Assembly: GCA_029959195.1 (NCBI GenBank)
Contig: CP114119.1
Location: 62,001 to 126,000, forward strand
Origin: Dictyophora rubrovolvata
Lineage: Eukaryota > Basidiomycota > Agaricomycetes > Phallales > Phallaceae
DNA length: 64,000 nucleotides
Reading direction: 5' to 3'
Shown piece after piece: positions 1-10,806 of the stretch. Position numbers and translations under genes: made by a program. Position 1 is the stretch's first letter, and the number at the start of each line of letters is the position of its first letter. The notes beneath the pieces were generated by a model that worked only from the letters and a program-made list of their open reading frames with translations, was not told the origin of the DNA and did no database searches.

Positions 1-706
1 TTACCCTGGTCTCATAGGAAACATAGGCATATGCTTGATGCTCAATTCAATTGTCCAAGAGGTTAGTAAATTAGTTACTATATTTCTAAACTTAATCTCA
101 TCTTACATTTACCAGCTCATATATATTAGTGATGCTATCACACTATATTATCTCCTATGCTGGAACTAATATAATCAGTCAATTGGTGCTAATGAATTTA
201 ACAGTTTTCTATTTGAAAAAAGTAAATTAAGACTTTTATTTAAGAAGATGCTAGTATAAATAATTAAAGAGTTTAGAGAGGTTAAAGAACTAAAAAAGAA
301 GACAATGCTGAAATTTGAGAGTTTGGAAATATAAACTCTATTAGTGAAGTAAGCATTATTCACCTGTGTTATCATTAAAAAAGAATAGTTGCCAAGTTTC
401 AATGACTCTGACATATAAACTGCAGTAATCCATCCAATCTAAGCACATCTCTCACTGTCCCCTTTCTTGTGCCAATGTATAAAGTGTGACTCCAAAACAA
501 GTGTGGTGTTGAAAGTAGATATGGCCATGCAAGATGCATTGGAACTTGAAGGATGAAACACAGATAAAGATTTATGTGGTTCAATGTGGGGAAGGCAGGT
601 TGCTATGACCATTGAGGTAGGCCCCAAAGAAATCAATCAGCCATTTCAGACAGATTTCAACAGGTAGACTAAGGATTTAATATAAATAAGTCTTCTACAC
701 AGCATG
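1..706. other. AT-rich region without a supportable gene
   Basis: The stretch is AT-rich. Only short open frames occur, on the minus strand (for example about 400-640, which also overlaps a second frame). These frames have no start context, splice signals or family motif that I recognise. It may be old mobile-element debris or simply the region downstream of the coatomer gene that ends at 707. Confidence 0.4.
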
Positions 707-1798
707 TTAAGCCACCGCTGAGGCAGGTACATTATACTGGCTAGCAAAGGCGTCAAATTCAGTGTCTTTTTCCAACAAAGACTTCACCAGGGGGTGTTCT
801 GGATATGTTTCTGATAGTTGACTACGCTCATAATCAGGAACCTTGGGTAACAACATGATAGTCACGCGAGAAAATCCATACCTCCACAAGGGTCCAATAT
901 CCATCTTTCGACCTGCCAGTTCTGCAGCCACAATAGCAACGGCTAGTGCATCATCAACCTTACCATACTGGAGTTTTTGAGCTTCTGAAAAGTCAGATTG
1001 TGCTTCGGGTAATTCGCCTCGTAGAAGGTGCGTTACACCGCGTGAAACGAGAAGATGACCAGAAGACATGGAGGGGGTGTGTAATTGCTCGATATAAAAG
1101 GAATGAGGGTTTGCGCATGAATCTTTGCCTGTTAATAGGCCAATCGATGCTTCGGTATGCTGTAGTAATAGGTCATCTTCCGCCCATTTTCTAGCACGAT
1201 CACATTCCTTCTTCGCTAGATCTACGCGATTTATTGAGAGATAAATCTGTACCACCAACGCTAAACTGTTATGGTTGAGATTGAGAATGAGGAAGGGAAA
1301 GGAAAGCACGAGAGTGAAAACAAAAAACGCACGCGTCAAGGTTCTCAACTGCAGTACCCGCACCTAAAACCTCCAACGCCTCTTCGATTTCTCCTTCTCT
1401 TGCCAAAGCGGTACCGGCAATGACTTTGACCAAACTCTTCTCCTTCTCATCGACGCTTTCCTCCTCGATTTCGACGCAAAGATCTCGCATTTCTTCAAGG
1501 GGCTTATCTCCGTCTTGCTTCGCTACATACTTAGCCAAAGCGGAGATAGCACGGACGGAAAGTGATGTGCTATTCGAGGGCAGAATTTTAGAAGCTTCTG
1601 TTGGCCGATTTAGTGCAACAAGAGCGCGAGCTTGGTAGAATTTTATCTGGTGGTAATCCGGCGAGGAGTCGTCTGATGTAACATCCGCTATAGATTTCCA
1701 GGCACCTAACAAACAGTAAAATGAGACAACTGCAAGATTGAGGGATGCCCTACCTAAGGTAAATTTTGTTTCACATAGTACGAATTTGAGGAATCCAT
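707..1798 (-). CDS. Coatomer subunit epsilon (epsilon-COP)
   Basis: Subunit of the COPI coat, which carries Golgi-to-ER retrograde traffic; epsilon-COP is the TPR-like solenoid that supports alpha-COP. Three exons are predicted: 1798-1754, 1705-1333 and 1265-707. The N-terminus reads MDSSNSYYVKQN, then FTLGAWKSI across intron 1, which is the family start. The C-terminus ends HPLVKSLLEKDTEFDAFASQ plus a short Ala/Pro tail, again typical. The join of exons 2 and 3 (NLDA/LALVVQIYL) is in phase. Joined length is about 325 residues, normal for the family, but only if one base is added in exon 1: the run at about 1761-1767 reads CAAAATTTACC, which shifts the frame between VKQN and FTLG. The gene is essential in yeast, so a sequencing or assembly error is more likely than a pseudogene. 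Identity is near certain; the first exon is the weak point. Confidence 0.9.
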
Positions 1799-2647
1799 TG
1801 GGACGGTGAATCGTCAATTAGCGTTTAGTTACTGAACGTGGACGCACTGTGTGACGCGTCACTGCGTCCTCCCTACCTATGCACCAATCTTTATAGCTTC
1901 GGACCTGATGAGGTACAGTGCGCGTAAGGTGATTATTTTGCTCGTGTAATGCATATCATCGGTCTACTCACGCTCACCTTCTCATTCACGGTACTCGTCC
2001 CCAATATCGTCGATCCAGAAATGGTGGCAGGAGTATATAAGCCGTACCCTTGGCAGATGAGAATGTCTCAGATACTGCGCTTCCTCTTAACTACTATTGA
2101 GGCTTCGCTTCCGTTATTGTACTGGTAAGGCTTCGGTGTAACTTTGCACAAATATGTTCATAATAAATTAGTTTCTGACGAAGGCAAACTATCATAGCCA
2201 TGAGACTATCCGTTCGTACTCTCAGCTCGACTACTATTTCCATAATAATAAGGGGCCATGTCGCTGCGTTTGAGATGTGATCGAAGACAAAGAAATCACC
2301 GAAGATTGTAAAATACTCGGTAGCGTTCTTTAACCACGTGGGCTCAAGCCTGTCATCGCATTCTAGACTTTGTTTTCAACCGAGACGTTGACCACAGATG
2401 GCACAAGGAGCGACTAAAAGTTCGCTTGAAAACAGAAGTTAAAAAGGACCACATTGTGCACCTCCAAAAACCTTTTGGGCTGAACTTGATACCAGAAACG
2501 GAAGACGTCACCGGTAAACTTCTCGCCCCAGGTTAGATCGGTGTAAAACGATGCTGTCGAAGCAGCGATGTCGACGACAGCATATTGTGACTAAGGTTAG
2601 TATCGTTGCTGCGTTTGTCACGACGTTGAACTAGACTGCCGAGTCAA
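1799..2647. other. Intergenic region between epsilon-COP and the reductase module
   Basis: It should hold the promoter of epsilon-COP on the minus side and of the reductase on the plus side. A TATA-like element (TATATAA) lies near 2034 and an E-box CACGTG at 2335-2340. No adenylation or carrier-domain reading frame could be found here, although such a domain would be expected upstream of the reductase. Confidence 0.4.
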
Positions 2648-4493
2648 ATGTATTTCGGTGGAATGGCGGGAGAAAATCAGAAGGTGCCGCCGAGTGACGT
2701 CGGATTCCATAAATTTCACTCGACCCCCCGACGCGCGCGACCGGTTCCCGGCGTAAAGCACGTTACCGCTACCACGACGTCATGGCGGGCAAATTCTTTG
2801 CCAGCACAAAGCGGACAACTGGACAGAGAGGATATGCTTCAACCAACCATGGCCAATGACCTCCATCGTCGCATGGCCGACGTGATTCAGAAATACTCGT
2901 CCGGTTTTATTCCTCATATATCTATCAGTGCCGGCGCGCGCCAGGGTCATGGCTCTTTAGCACAAAGCAATAACCGTCAGCTTGAAGAATATCATGTCGC
3001 TTTGACTGGTGCAACTGGCAATGTCGGGTGCATAATGTGTCATTTATTAATAGAAGACCCTAATGTTCGGACGGTATACTTGCTAAACCGTCGGAATGGT
3101 TCACCGGCTAAAGAACGAATCGGCGAGGCTTTTCGAGAGAAAGGATTTGATCCGAACGTATTGGATACATCCATAACTCGAATAATATACCTTGAAATAG
3201 ATTTTTCAAAGAAGAAACTGGGGTTGAACGAAACCGAATACACTAATGTCAGTAACTTCCAATACTCTCTTTCTCCCCGTTGCTACTCCTTTTTTGACAA
3301 CACTCCGTAACTCCAGCTACAGAGTACCGTAACCCATATCATACACTCAGCTTGGGAACTCCGGTTTAACGTTGGCTTGGAGTTTTTTGAACAAATGCAC
3401 ATTGCTGGTACCCGACATCTTATCGATCTTGCCCTTGGCTCACCCCGTCAGCGATGTCCTCGTCTAGTCTTTCTTTCATCCCTCGCAGCTGCCATAGAAT
3501 ACAATGGCCCGTCCGATGTACCCATCATTGGAGAAACCGGCGGACAGGTCCTTGTTCCAGAAACGCCCATTGATGACTTCTCGATGGTCATTCAAGATCA
3601 AGGATACGGCCAAAGCAAATATGTGTGCGAACGAATAATTGTAAATGCTATACCATTTGGGTTGAGAGCTACAGTCTCTCGCGTGGGCCAGTTATCCGGT
3701 ATGACGACGAATGGGCAATGGTCAAAATATGAGTATTCAACGATACTACTGCGTGCCATCCTGACCACGAGGATATGTCCAACCGACATGCCGGTAAGGT
3801 ATAGTTCTCTATGCAAAGAGGTACATTAACCAAAGTGCAATGGCGCTTTTTTCCCCCTTTCTTTCTGGATGTCAGTCTTATCGATGGCTTCCATGCAATG
3901 TAGCCGCGTCAGCGCTGTTGAAACAAACCTTCGCTGATGCAGAAGATCTCCAATACTTTTCGGTGGAATCACCATACCCGACGCCGTGGAGCAACGTTTG
4001 TGGTGCTTTACGACTGATCCCCGAACTCCAGCCTCTATATTATGCCTCGTATACTACCTTGCTCGAAATATTGAACGGAAACGGAAACGGGAACGGAAAC
4101 TCTAAGTCACCCGTTGCATCTCTTCTCAACTTCTATCAGCAGCGGATTGAGAATTTCAAAACGAGCGCAGCGCTAGGATGGAATCGATCCGTAGTTATCG
4201 CGCCTGAGCTAGCAAAAGGAGGTTGTATCACCGTCGACATGTTTAAAAATTATGTTACCTATCAAATGAGACAATTGGGCAAGTTTTCACTCACCTGTTT
4301 TCGTCTCTCATTCTCAGACTTGCGATTCAGGAACGGGGAGTGGAGCATCGACCGCAACGCCTTCAAAATTATGAGCTTACGTGAATACGAAGGAGGTTTT
4401 GTATATACTCTCTATGCTATATATAAATTATGGGATGTAACAGTGTATTTTCATTACGCAAGTTGTGGGTTTTTTCACGGACTACCCAAGTAG
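2648..4493 (+). CDS. Thioester-reductase (R) domain of an adenylate-forming reductase, lacking A and T domains
   Basis: The protein is the NAD(P)-binding reductase module (Lys2/male-sterility family) that normally sits at the C-terminus of fungal NRPS-like or aminoadipate reductases and releases a carrier-bound acyl group as aldehyde. Visible motifs are the Rossmann glycine motif LTGATGNVG (about 3005), the segment VTHIIHSAW just after intron 1, and the short-chain-dehydrogenase YxxxK as YGQSKYVCER (about 3604). Exons are 2648-3247, 3323-3793 and from 3876; both joins are phase 0. The region after about 4280 has no family match, so the true end may be earlier; a donor-like site with an AG at about 4317 would shift the frame. 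No adenylation core motif or GGDS carrier motif is seen upstream. Either this is a stand-alone reductase, or the remnant of a truncated gene. The region 4494-4850 holds no other gene. Confidence 0.65.
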
Positions 4494-4850
4494 CCACGAA
4501 CTCCATCCTTAGTATATTGGATAGTATATTGCAAATGCAGCTGCCAAGTAATTGCCCTGATTATGCTGTCATAATACCTCATAGCCCCGTTTCGAAGGTC
4601 ATGGAGAACACGCCGACTACTGAAAATCGGAGCGCAGCAATATAGGCTGTGCTTGCCGCTGTGCACGACCCAAGCTCCGCAATACGTCATTGCTAGACAC
4701 TCACGTGACACATGAGGCTGTCAGATACTTGAAAAAGGCCTCATCCTGCCTCAGCTCCGCGTCAATTGGGCGTTGCTTCTTATTCCCCTTCCTTATACCA
4801 ATATTCTCATATTTGACGAACGAACGTGATTTGTTCGACAGGATAACAAA

Positions 4851-5712
4851 ATGGCATCCCCGGCCGCCCCCGCATTGTTTCTTTGTTTTGTGGCGATGGT
4901 CCTATTGATCTTCGTATGTCGTTTTGCTGTTCGTTTCTGCTCTTAAAAAATTCAACGAACCATAGGTTTCGGTATGACTTATAAGATATACATGATGGAA
5001 TTTTTGAGGGTTTACTTCTCTACTTAGGTCTCAGTTCCAACTTGGAATGCCATATACTTCCTCAAGGTATTTGTCGAGGGAAACGAGGTTAGGTTTGGGA
5101 CCTTCGGATTTACTGGTTCAGGAAGGAGCGTAGGATACACCTTCGACCCATCTATAATTGGACTATCAAAGTACGTGTATTAAATAATCCGTATGCAATA
5201 GTAATAAATACTTATGGCTGGCGTAATAGTTCGCATCTTAGCAATGCCGTTATCAAAGGCCTTACAGCTGCTCTAATTCTGCACCCGATAGGTATGTATC
5301 GCTCACTTCTTTCACAGATTATATCGCAATTAATCCCTCGTCTAGCTGCTGCTTTAGCGGCTCTCGCGGTCTTGTTTGGTCTGTGCGGTGCTGCCTATGC
5401 TCGCGCAGGCACTATTTTTATGACATTAGTTACGACGATAGCCGCTTTAGTTACTCTCGTTGCATGGATCATTGACATGGTATGTTAAGATAATTTTAAC
5501 CAAGTTATTTACGACTTAGCTCGTCAAATCAGGTTTTATGGTCAATCGCCAGAGATCGTATTCGGGATGATGGCCCTCCAGGCACAACCGCAGCTTATGG
5601 AAACGCCATCTGGCTAACGCTTGGAGCGTTCGTTGCCTTACTTTTGGCGTTCTGTGCTGGTGCTATAGGTAGCTGTGGACGTTACAGACGACCTCGCGAT
5701 GGATATTATTGA
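4851..5712 (+). CDS. SUR7/PalI (RIM9-like) family four-helix membrane protein
   Basis: Five exons: 4851-4913, 5028-5170, 5230-5291, 5346-5479 and 5533-5712, giving 193 residues with every join in phase. The order is that of the family: a first membrane helix at the N-terminus (ALFLCFVAMVLLIF), an extracellular loop with the VSVPTWNAIYFL start and a GTFGF motif, then three more helices beginning at LILHPIAAALAALAVLFG. The C-terminus is short and basic (CGRYRRPRDGYY). Family members act at the plasma membrane, either as eisosome proteins (Sur7) or as part of ambient-pH sensing (PalI/Rim9); the short tail does not tell which. An alternative acceptor at about 5326 would keep the frame open but give a poorer match than the one chosen at 5346. 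An E-box CACGTG lies at 4702-4707, about 145 bp before the start. Confidence 0.85.
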
Positions 5713-6075
5713 TGTGATAAATGAACGATAGTAATCAGTGTAAAAGTGGATGGACTAGTGGACTCTTGATCATTCGTGACACGTTACGCTACATAAATAC
5801 ATGTATTCTTAATGACGAAATTACATTTTATGCTTCTCTCTTTCACCCCCTTTTGCAGCAAAAGCAATGAGACGACACTAGTATTGTTTTAAGCCAATGT
5901 ATGTGCATAACTAAAGCGCGGCATCAGTGAGTGTGGCCTACTTAAATAACGGGTGATGCGTCTCTATATTAAATAACAGAATGGAATGGAATGACAACGA
6001 TAAATGAAAGAACTCGACGCTGGGGTATTATTAGCTAGTTGTGATTGAAAACATAAAAAGGAAAGGAGGTTAATC
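5713..6075. other. Convergent intergenic region
   Basis: This is the 3' space between two genes that face each other. It is AT-rich and should hold both 3' UTRs. I see nothing else in it. Confidence 0.5.
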
Positions 6076-6837
6076 TCAAAAACCACCGAGGCACGATGCT
6101 TCCATCTCATCCTTTACTAATGCAAATATTCCGTTTGGTTTCCATCGTCCACGCTCATCCTCCTTCTGTTTTGAGTCTTTTCTCGATCGTTTCCTATGAG
6201 CAGAATATTGTTTATCTGAGTCTATCGAATTAAAACATGTCCCCTGTTCTCGTTCATTGGATCGTGACCTAGAACGGGATCTTGACCTTGACCCTGAACG
6301 AGAGCGAGATCGGTCACGAACTGGAGGGTGAGGTAAGAATTCCAGTAACATGCCGTCCATGACAGTCGCAATGTCACTAATGTACCCGTCCTCTTCCATT
6401 GAAGAGCCGCATAAAGCGAAACCATCGGAATCTTCAGACTCGGATGATGAAAGTATATGGTGCTCATTAAATAGGGATGGGAGGCGTGATGGCTCTAGGA
6501 CCTGAACATTTTGCATAGTATGCGACACTTGTTCGTCGTAGTATATCTTCCCACTTCTTCTCGCGGGCAAGGTACAAACATTAGGAGCTACTGGCATGGG
6601 ACGACGATTATACATCTTCTTCGAGTGCGTTAGATGGGTTGTGCAAAGAACGGCCGGCGGCGGAAAATGAACATGAACATGAGGGAATGATAGAGGTGGT
6701 GGCAACAACATTGACGTTGAATTATGGGCTGTTACACAAAGTGAATTCTTGAGACAGGATTTAGGAGTAACATGGACTGTTATTTTCGATTTCGACGGAG
6801 GAGATGACGAAGGCGAAAAAGAAAGCAACGATGACAT
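6076..6837 (-). CDS. Conserved basidiomycete protein of unknown function with an RS repeat
   Basis: Single exon, 253 residues from the ATG at 6837 (the frame is open further upstream to 7020, but that part resembles translated leader). The N-terminal third has a pattern I recall from other agaricomycete proteins: KSCLKNS, then a Pro-rich stretch PPPLSFPHVHVHFPPP, then LCTTHLTHSKKMYNRRP and VAPNVCTLP. A middle acidic/serine part (SSSESEDSDG) follows, then a run of about eight Arg-Ser dipeptides (DRSRSRSGSRSRSRSR) and a Lys/Arg-rich tail. RS runs are typical of nuclear RNA-processing factors and of SR-protein-kinase substrates, but there is no RNA-recognition domain, so a splicing role is only a guess. 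Confidence 0.7.
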   Translation of the reverse strand: MSSLLSFSPSSSPPSKSKITVHVTPKSCLKNSLCVTAHNSTSMLLPPPLSFPHVHVHFPPPAVLCTTHLTHSKKMYNRRPMPVAPNVCTLPARRSGKIYYDEQVSHTMQNVQVLEPSRLPSLFNEHHILSSSESEDSDGFALCGSSMEEDGYISDIATVMDGMLLEFLPHPPVRDRSRSRSGSRSRSRSRSRSNEREQGTCFNSIDSDKQYSAHRKRSRKDSKQKEDERGRWKPNGIFALVKDEMEASCLGGF

Positions 6838-7159
6838 CGTTGTAATTGCTTGTCGCGAAGTGTTATAGAGAGCTTGAATTAGACGGCATTGTTGTCTTGT
6901 TGATATAAAGGAGCAGGTAAGGTGGTGTGATTGTGGCTGGTAAAGAGAAAAGACGCCACACACAATTTTGATTCCGACTCGGCTGCCCCTTTTTCCGAAA
7001 ACTGCTGTCACGCGTGACATATGTCAATTTGGAGGGACGCTGTAAAACGAATCGACGATAGACTGGTATTGCTTGCAACTGAAGGGGAATTACACAGTGG
7101 CATCTAATCAACAACCCCAACATCTAAATGGAGGACGTACGTAAATATACCGTATTTTG

Positions 7160-8519
7160 TTAGATATTATATACTATTTTGGCATTTTGTTTTCCTATAT
7201 CCAAAACTTTTTCCGCGTTCCAAATTTCACAGGTAGTCTCATTAACTTCTTGCGCAGCTTTAGCGACCCATTCTGCTGTCCAAGGAATCATGGCTGTGTG
7301 AGATAATGGAAACTTGGCAGAGGCACCGGTTGTCGGTCTAGGTATATCGCGATATACATTTGATGGAATCATAAAAGGTGCATCCGTTTCTAGCAGAATA
7401 CGTAAGGGCTTTGAAGAAGCGATGAAATCGCGAACTACGTTTGTAGTATTCGGGTTGGTCGCATACGTAATAACCCCTAAAAATAAGTTCGAGTTTAAGC
7501 ATAAGCTCTCAGCTGTTTAATTTCTTCGTACCAGTGATGCCAATGTACAAACGTGGGAAGTGATCTAATAACCTACGGGCAAACTCTGGACTGTCCGTGA
7601 AGCAATGAATATGTATCTTTAGGTAAAACATTCATGCACCCTTCGAGGAGACACGGCAAGTCAAGCTCACAGGGTGATCCCGCGGAACCTCTGCTTTTAG
7701 AATAGCTTCTGTATCGGCTTCAGCCTCGCGGGTGTGAATGGTAAGGGGCTTCTTTAATTCAACAGCATGGCGGAGTTGTCGAGTGAAAACTTGTCTTTGA
7801 ACCTCACGAGGGCTATTATCGTAATGATAGTCTAGACCCATCTCGCCCCATCCTACGCAACGGGGGTGTTGCATGGCACGTAAACTGTAACCTAAATGAT
7901 TATGGAAAAGAAAAGAGAATGTGATGCGTACATTTCATTTTCTACTTCATCGTTGTAATTTTTAGCGTTATGCCTATTGATCAGGTGAATGCCACGGTTT
8001 GAGACATCAAGTTTTTCTTACGGATGTACTCCTTAAGATAGGTTTTAGAAATTGTTTTAGCTTGTATTAATATTAAAAAAACTCACCCATGACAAACCAA
8101 TACTCAATACCACCCCACTTTTCTTTTCTGTCGTGGATATCCACCGCAGAGTCGGCAAACTCTTTCCAAAGTGGGATGACAGGCGCATCACACCACACGT
8201 CAACTATAGCTTCAACTTTGGGGTTCGAGGTCGAAGGATTATATACCCATTTCACAAAAGAAAAGACATTGTCCATCGCAGATTGAGGATAAGATTGTTT
8301 GAACTTTTCAAACGTGGAGAGGAGATGAGTGTGAGTATCGATGATTGGGGTTGACGAATCAGAAGAGCGAGTGTATATAATTGGAATGCGTAACTCATCA
8401 ACAAAGGTTTGTTGTTTTCTTTTCGGCATTCTTGTGCGATTGACAAAGTGGATTCGTCTGCGGAACTGGCTTGCTTGTGGCAGAAGCTTGGTGGACATAT
8501 CGTGACCTTTTCCGGTCAC
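7160..8519 (-). CDS. TatD-family metal-dependent deoxyribonuclease
   Basis: TIM-barrel DNase of the TatD/amidohydrolase group. Metal-binding motifs appear in the family order: IIDTHTHLL, then GVHPHNAKNYNDEVENE, GWGEMGLDYHYDNSPRE, LTIHTREAE, HIHCFTDSPEFA and LLETDAPFMIP. Six exons are needed: 8519-8087, 8031-8022 (only 10 nt), 7973-7932, 7884-7671, 7616-7532 and 7476-7160. All phases agree, giving 366 residues, a usual length for the eukaryotic branch. Starts at 8498 and 8429 are in frame too; I gave the longest. The gene shares a 301 bp divergent promoter with the RING gene. TatD proteins have 3'-5' exonuclease activity and have been tied to DNA repair and to nuclear DNA breakdown in dying yeast cells. 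Confidence 0.9.
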
Positions 8520-8820
8520 GCCTTAATGACTATCATACTAACTTTTCCTAGCCCACGGCTATAAGTCAAAGATTTGTGGATTTGATGTTCAAAATAATCG
8601 AATATCTATTTTAGTGAATTTTCTTCGTTTAAGACTGCTGAACGCTCTGCTGAGTTGACTAAACGTCTAACGTGGAGAGGTCAAAATTGTCACGTGATCT
8701 TTCCAAGCTTGTGACGTAACACCTTTGCTTTTCCCTGATTATTAATTTTGGTCTTTCCCTTCATCTACCCGTGGCGTCGTTGTAAATTTGACGTTTTCTT
8801 TTGTGCTTAAACACTTAAAC
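8520..8820. promoter_or_regulatory. Divergent promoter between TatD and RING genes
   Basis: These 301 bp separate two start codons that point away from each other. A palindromic E-box CACGTG sits at 8691-8696 and a CRE/ATF-type TGACGTAA at 8712-8719, with 15 bases between them. In fungi such sites bind bHLH and bZIP factors, so both genes may respond to the same signal. That is inference from motif and position only. Confidence 0.5.
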
Positions 8821-10303
8821 ATGTCATCAAGAGAACCAATGTGGTATTGTCATGAAGTAAATGCCATATATCATTCGGTCCGTTTTCGTATTCATTAATT
8901 CAAATAACTAGTGTCATGCAGAAATGAGGCCCCTAATGGTAGTCTTCTCTGACTCGTCTCATTCGACTACCCCATGTTTATCCATCTTCTAGACACCCGA
9001 TCCTCATTGCGCTTCATGTAACGGCACATTTGTTGAGATGGTACCTGGCTTAATTAGTCCCACCACCACAACGTAATTGACACACAGACAGGTCGACAAC
9101 GAAGCAGACGATCCCCGTCGAAATGCCATACCCTTTGCCGTCCGATCGCAAACTCAAGATGATGGCGATGGTCCGAGAGTGGGGGGAGTTCCATCACTAA
9201 TGGACCTTCTAAACTCGGTCCTTCGACCTCCAGCCAACAATACGGACGCTGACGATGATGGTACTTTCCGAACATATAGCGTTACACTTAATGGCCCTGG
9301 TGGATCAAGGACAGTACGGTTTGGTGGGACCAATACCCTTTCAGGTGATGCTGAAGAGCCACATCGAGCTGGGCTGCCGCGGCTATCCGAGTGTGTTATA
9401 TCTGAGATTCAAGCATTGAGCCCACTGGGTTAACTCGGACAATAGATTCATGGCAGCATCCAATCAAACAGGTGAAGGTGGTCAAACAGGAACACGAGTA
9501 CCCGTTCCAATGTTAGCGACATATCTGCTTTCAAGTCTCCTGGGTGCAGGCAATCCTGGTTTGCGAGAGTTCGGGAGGTTTGGAGATTACGCAATGAACG
9601 AAGAAGGTTTGTCAATCTAAAACACTGTCATACCGCCGAAATGTAAATTGTGTATAGCACTTCAAGCCATTCTCAATGAATTAATGGCCGCTGGCGGTCA
9701 TCCTCCGACGGACCCGCCAGCCTCTGAAGAAGTCATTGAGCAACTACCTAGAGTTGTATTTGAAACCGGCAGTAAGCCCCTGCTTTGAATCACCACTTGG
9801 GCTGTTCCGACAATTGGCTTCAATGTAGATCCTTTGTTTGACGAGTCGTGTTCGATTTGCCATGAGCCATTTAATCCAGCTTTAGCCGCTTCTTTAGATG
9901 ATGGCGCTGAAAATCTTCCAGCGTCGAGTGCTACCACTAGTACATCATCAAAAAAAGACGCACCTTCTTTTACAGCGGCCGCCGAGGACTCGCCGGCAAA
10001 TCTTGTCGGCATATCACTTCCGTGCAAACATACTTTTCATGAAAACTGCATAATTCCTTGGTTGAAGCTAAAAAGTTCTTGCCCCGTTTGTCGGTGAGTG
10101 TTGAAATCTTCGGAAAGTTTGGCTTTTATAAAGGGGGCAATCCTTCGTTTTTGGTTTCTAGGACATCTGTCTTACCAGAGAATTATGAACAGGATCATGA
10201 TGATGATTCACAGGCTCATTCGGATGACGATCATTCAGATGAGTCTAATGAAGAAACAACCCAAAATCCACACATTCCAGGAAGTTGGGACGAGCTCGAT
10301 TGA
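8821..10303 (+). CDS. RING-H2 E3 ubiquitin ligase, RNF115/RNF126-like
   Basis: Eight exons (8821-8856, 8912-8938, 8993-9040, 9092-9390, 9446-9606, 9658-9771, 9829-10093, 10162-10303) give 363 residues with all joins in phase. The N-terminus is a small zinc finger, [15 protein letters not shown] then [12 protein letters not shown], as in RNF126 and its relatives, where it binds ubiquitinated or BAG6-held clients. A low-complexity middle is followed by a C-terminal RING-H2: CSICHEPF, a long spacer, then [16 protein letters not shown] and CPVCR. The spacer between the second and third zinc ligands is about 50 residues, longer than usual, and rich in Ser/Thr/Ala. The tail is acidic ([20 protein letters not shown]). 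It probably acts in cytosolic quality control; the substrate cannot be told. Confidence 0.88.
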
Positions 10304-10806
10304 TTCATTACTCTATTGCACATATGCCATATCATTGTTCTGTTGGATGATTGCTTTCAATGCTTTTCGCTCCTTTTTCGAAATTGATAACCAATCAAGT
10401 TTATTGTACAGTATACCTTAAATATCTGTAGATTTTATATTCATGGAGGAGGTATTACAAGAAATACAAAGGAGTGTTACAGAGACAAGCAATTGGCCGA
10501 TTGTAAGGAAGTGAAAACAAAATGAAAGTACGGGTGAGACTGGTTCAGACAACTAGGAATACGAAAACAAAGAAAGACGTCAAGATATTTGGGTAAAGGA
10601 GCAAGTGGAGTAAGGAACGCGAGAATACAATGTACACTAGCACCAATGTACAAAGTGGTATAAATAGAAGGATAGGAGGTGGACGTTGTTACAATCATGC
10701 AAAAAAATAGTTATGAAATAGAAGAACAAAAGTTGTTTTTTTCTAGAACAAACTGCCCCAGAGATAACCAATATGAACAGGTTAGATCGGATGAAATAGG
10801 CGGGGC
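10304..10806. other. Convergent intergenic region
   Basis: It lies between the 3' ends of the RING gene and the downstream minus-strand gene. It is AT-rich with short chance frames on both strands. No motif was recognised. Confidence 0.45.

Noticed and set aside
399-636. Two overlapping minus-strand open frames that might be retroelement debris
   Set aside because: No protease, integrase or reverse-transcriptase motif and no repeat ends could be found; both frames are short and compete with each other.
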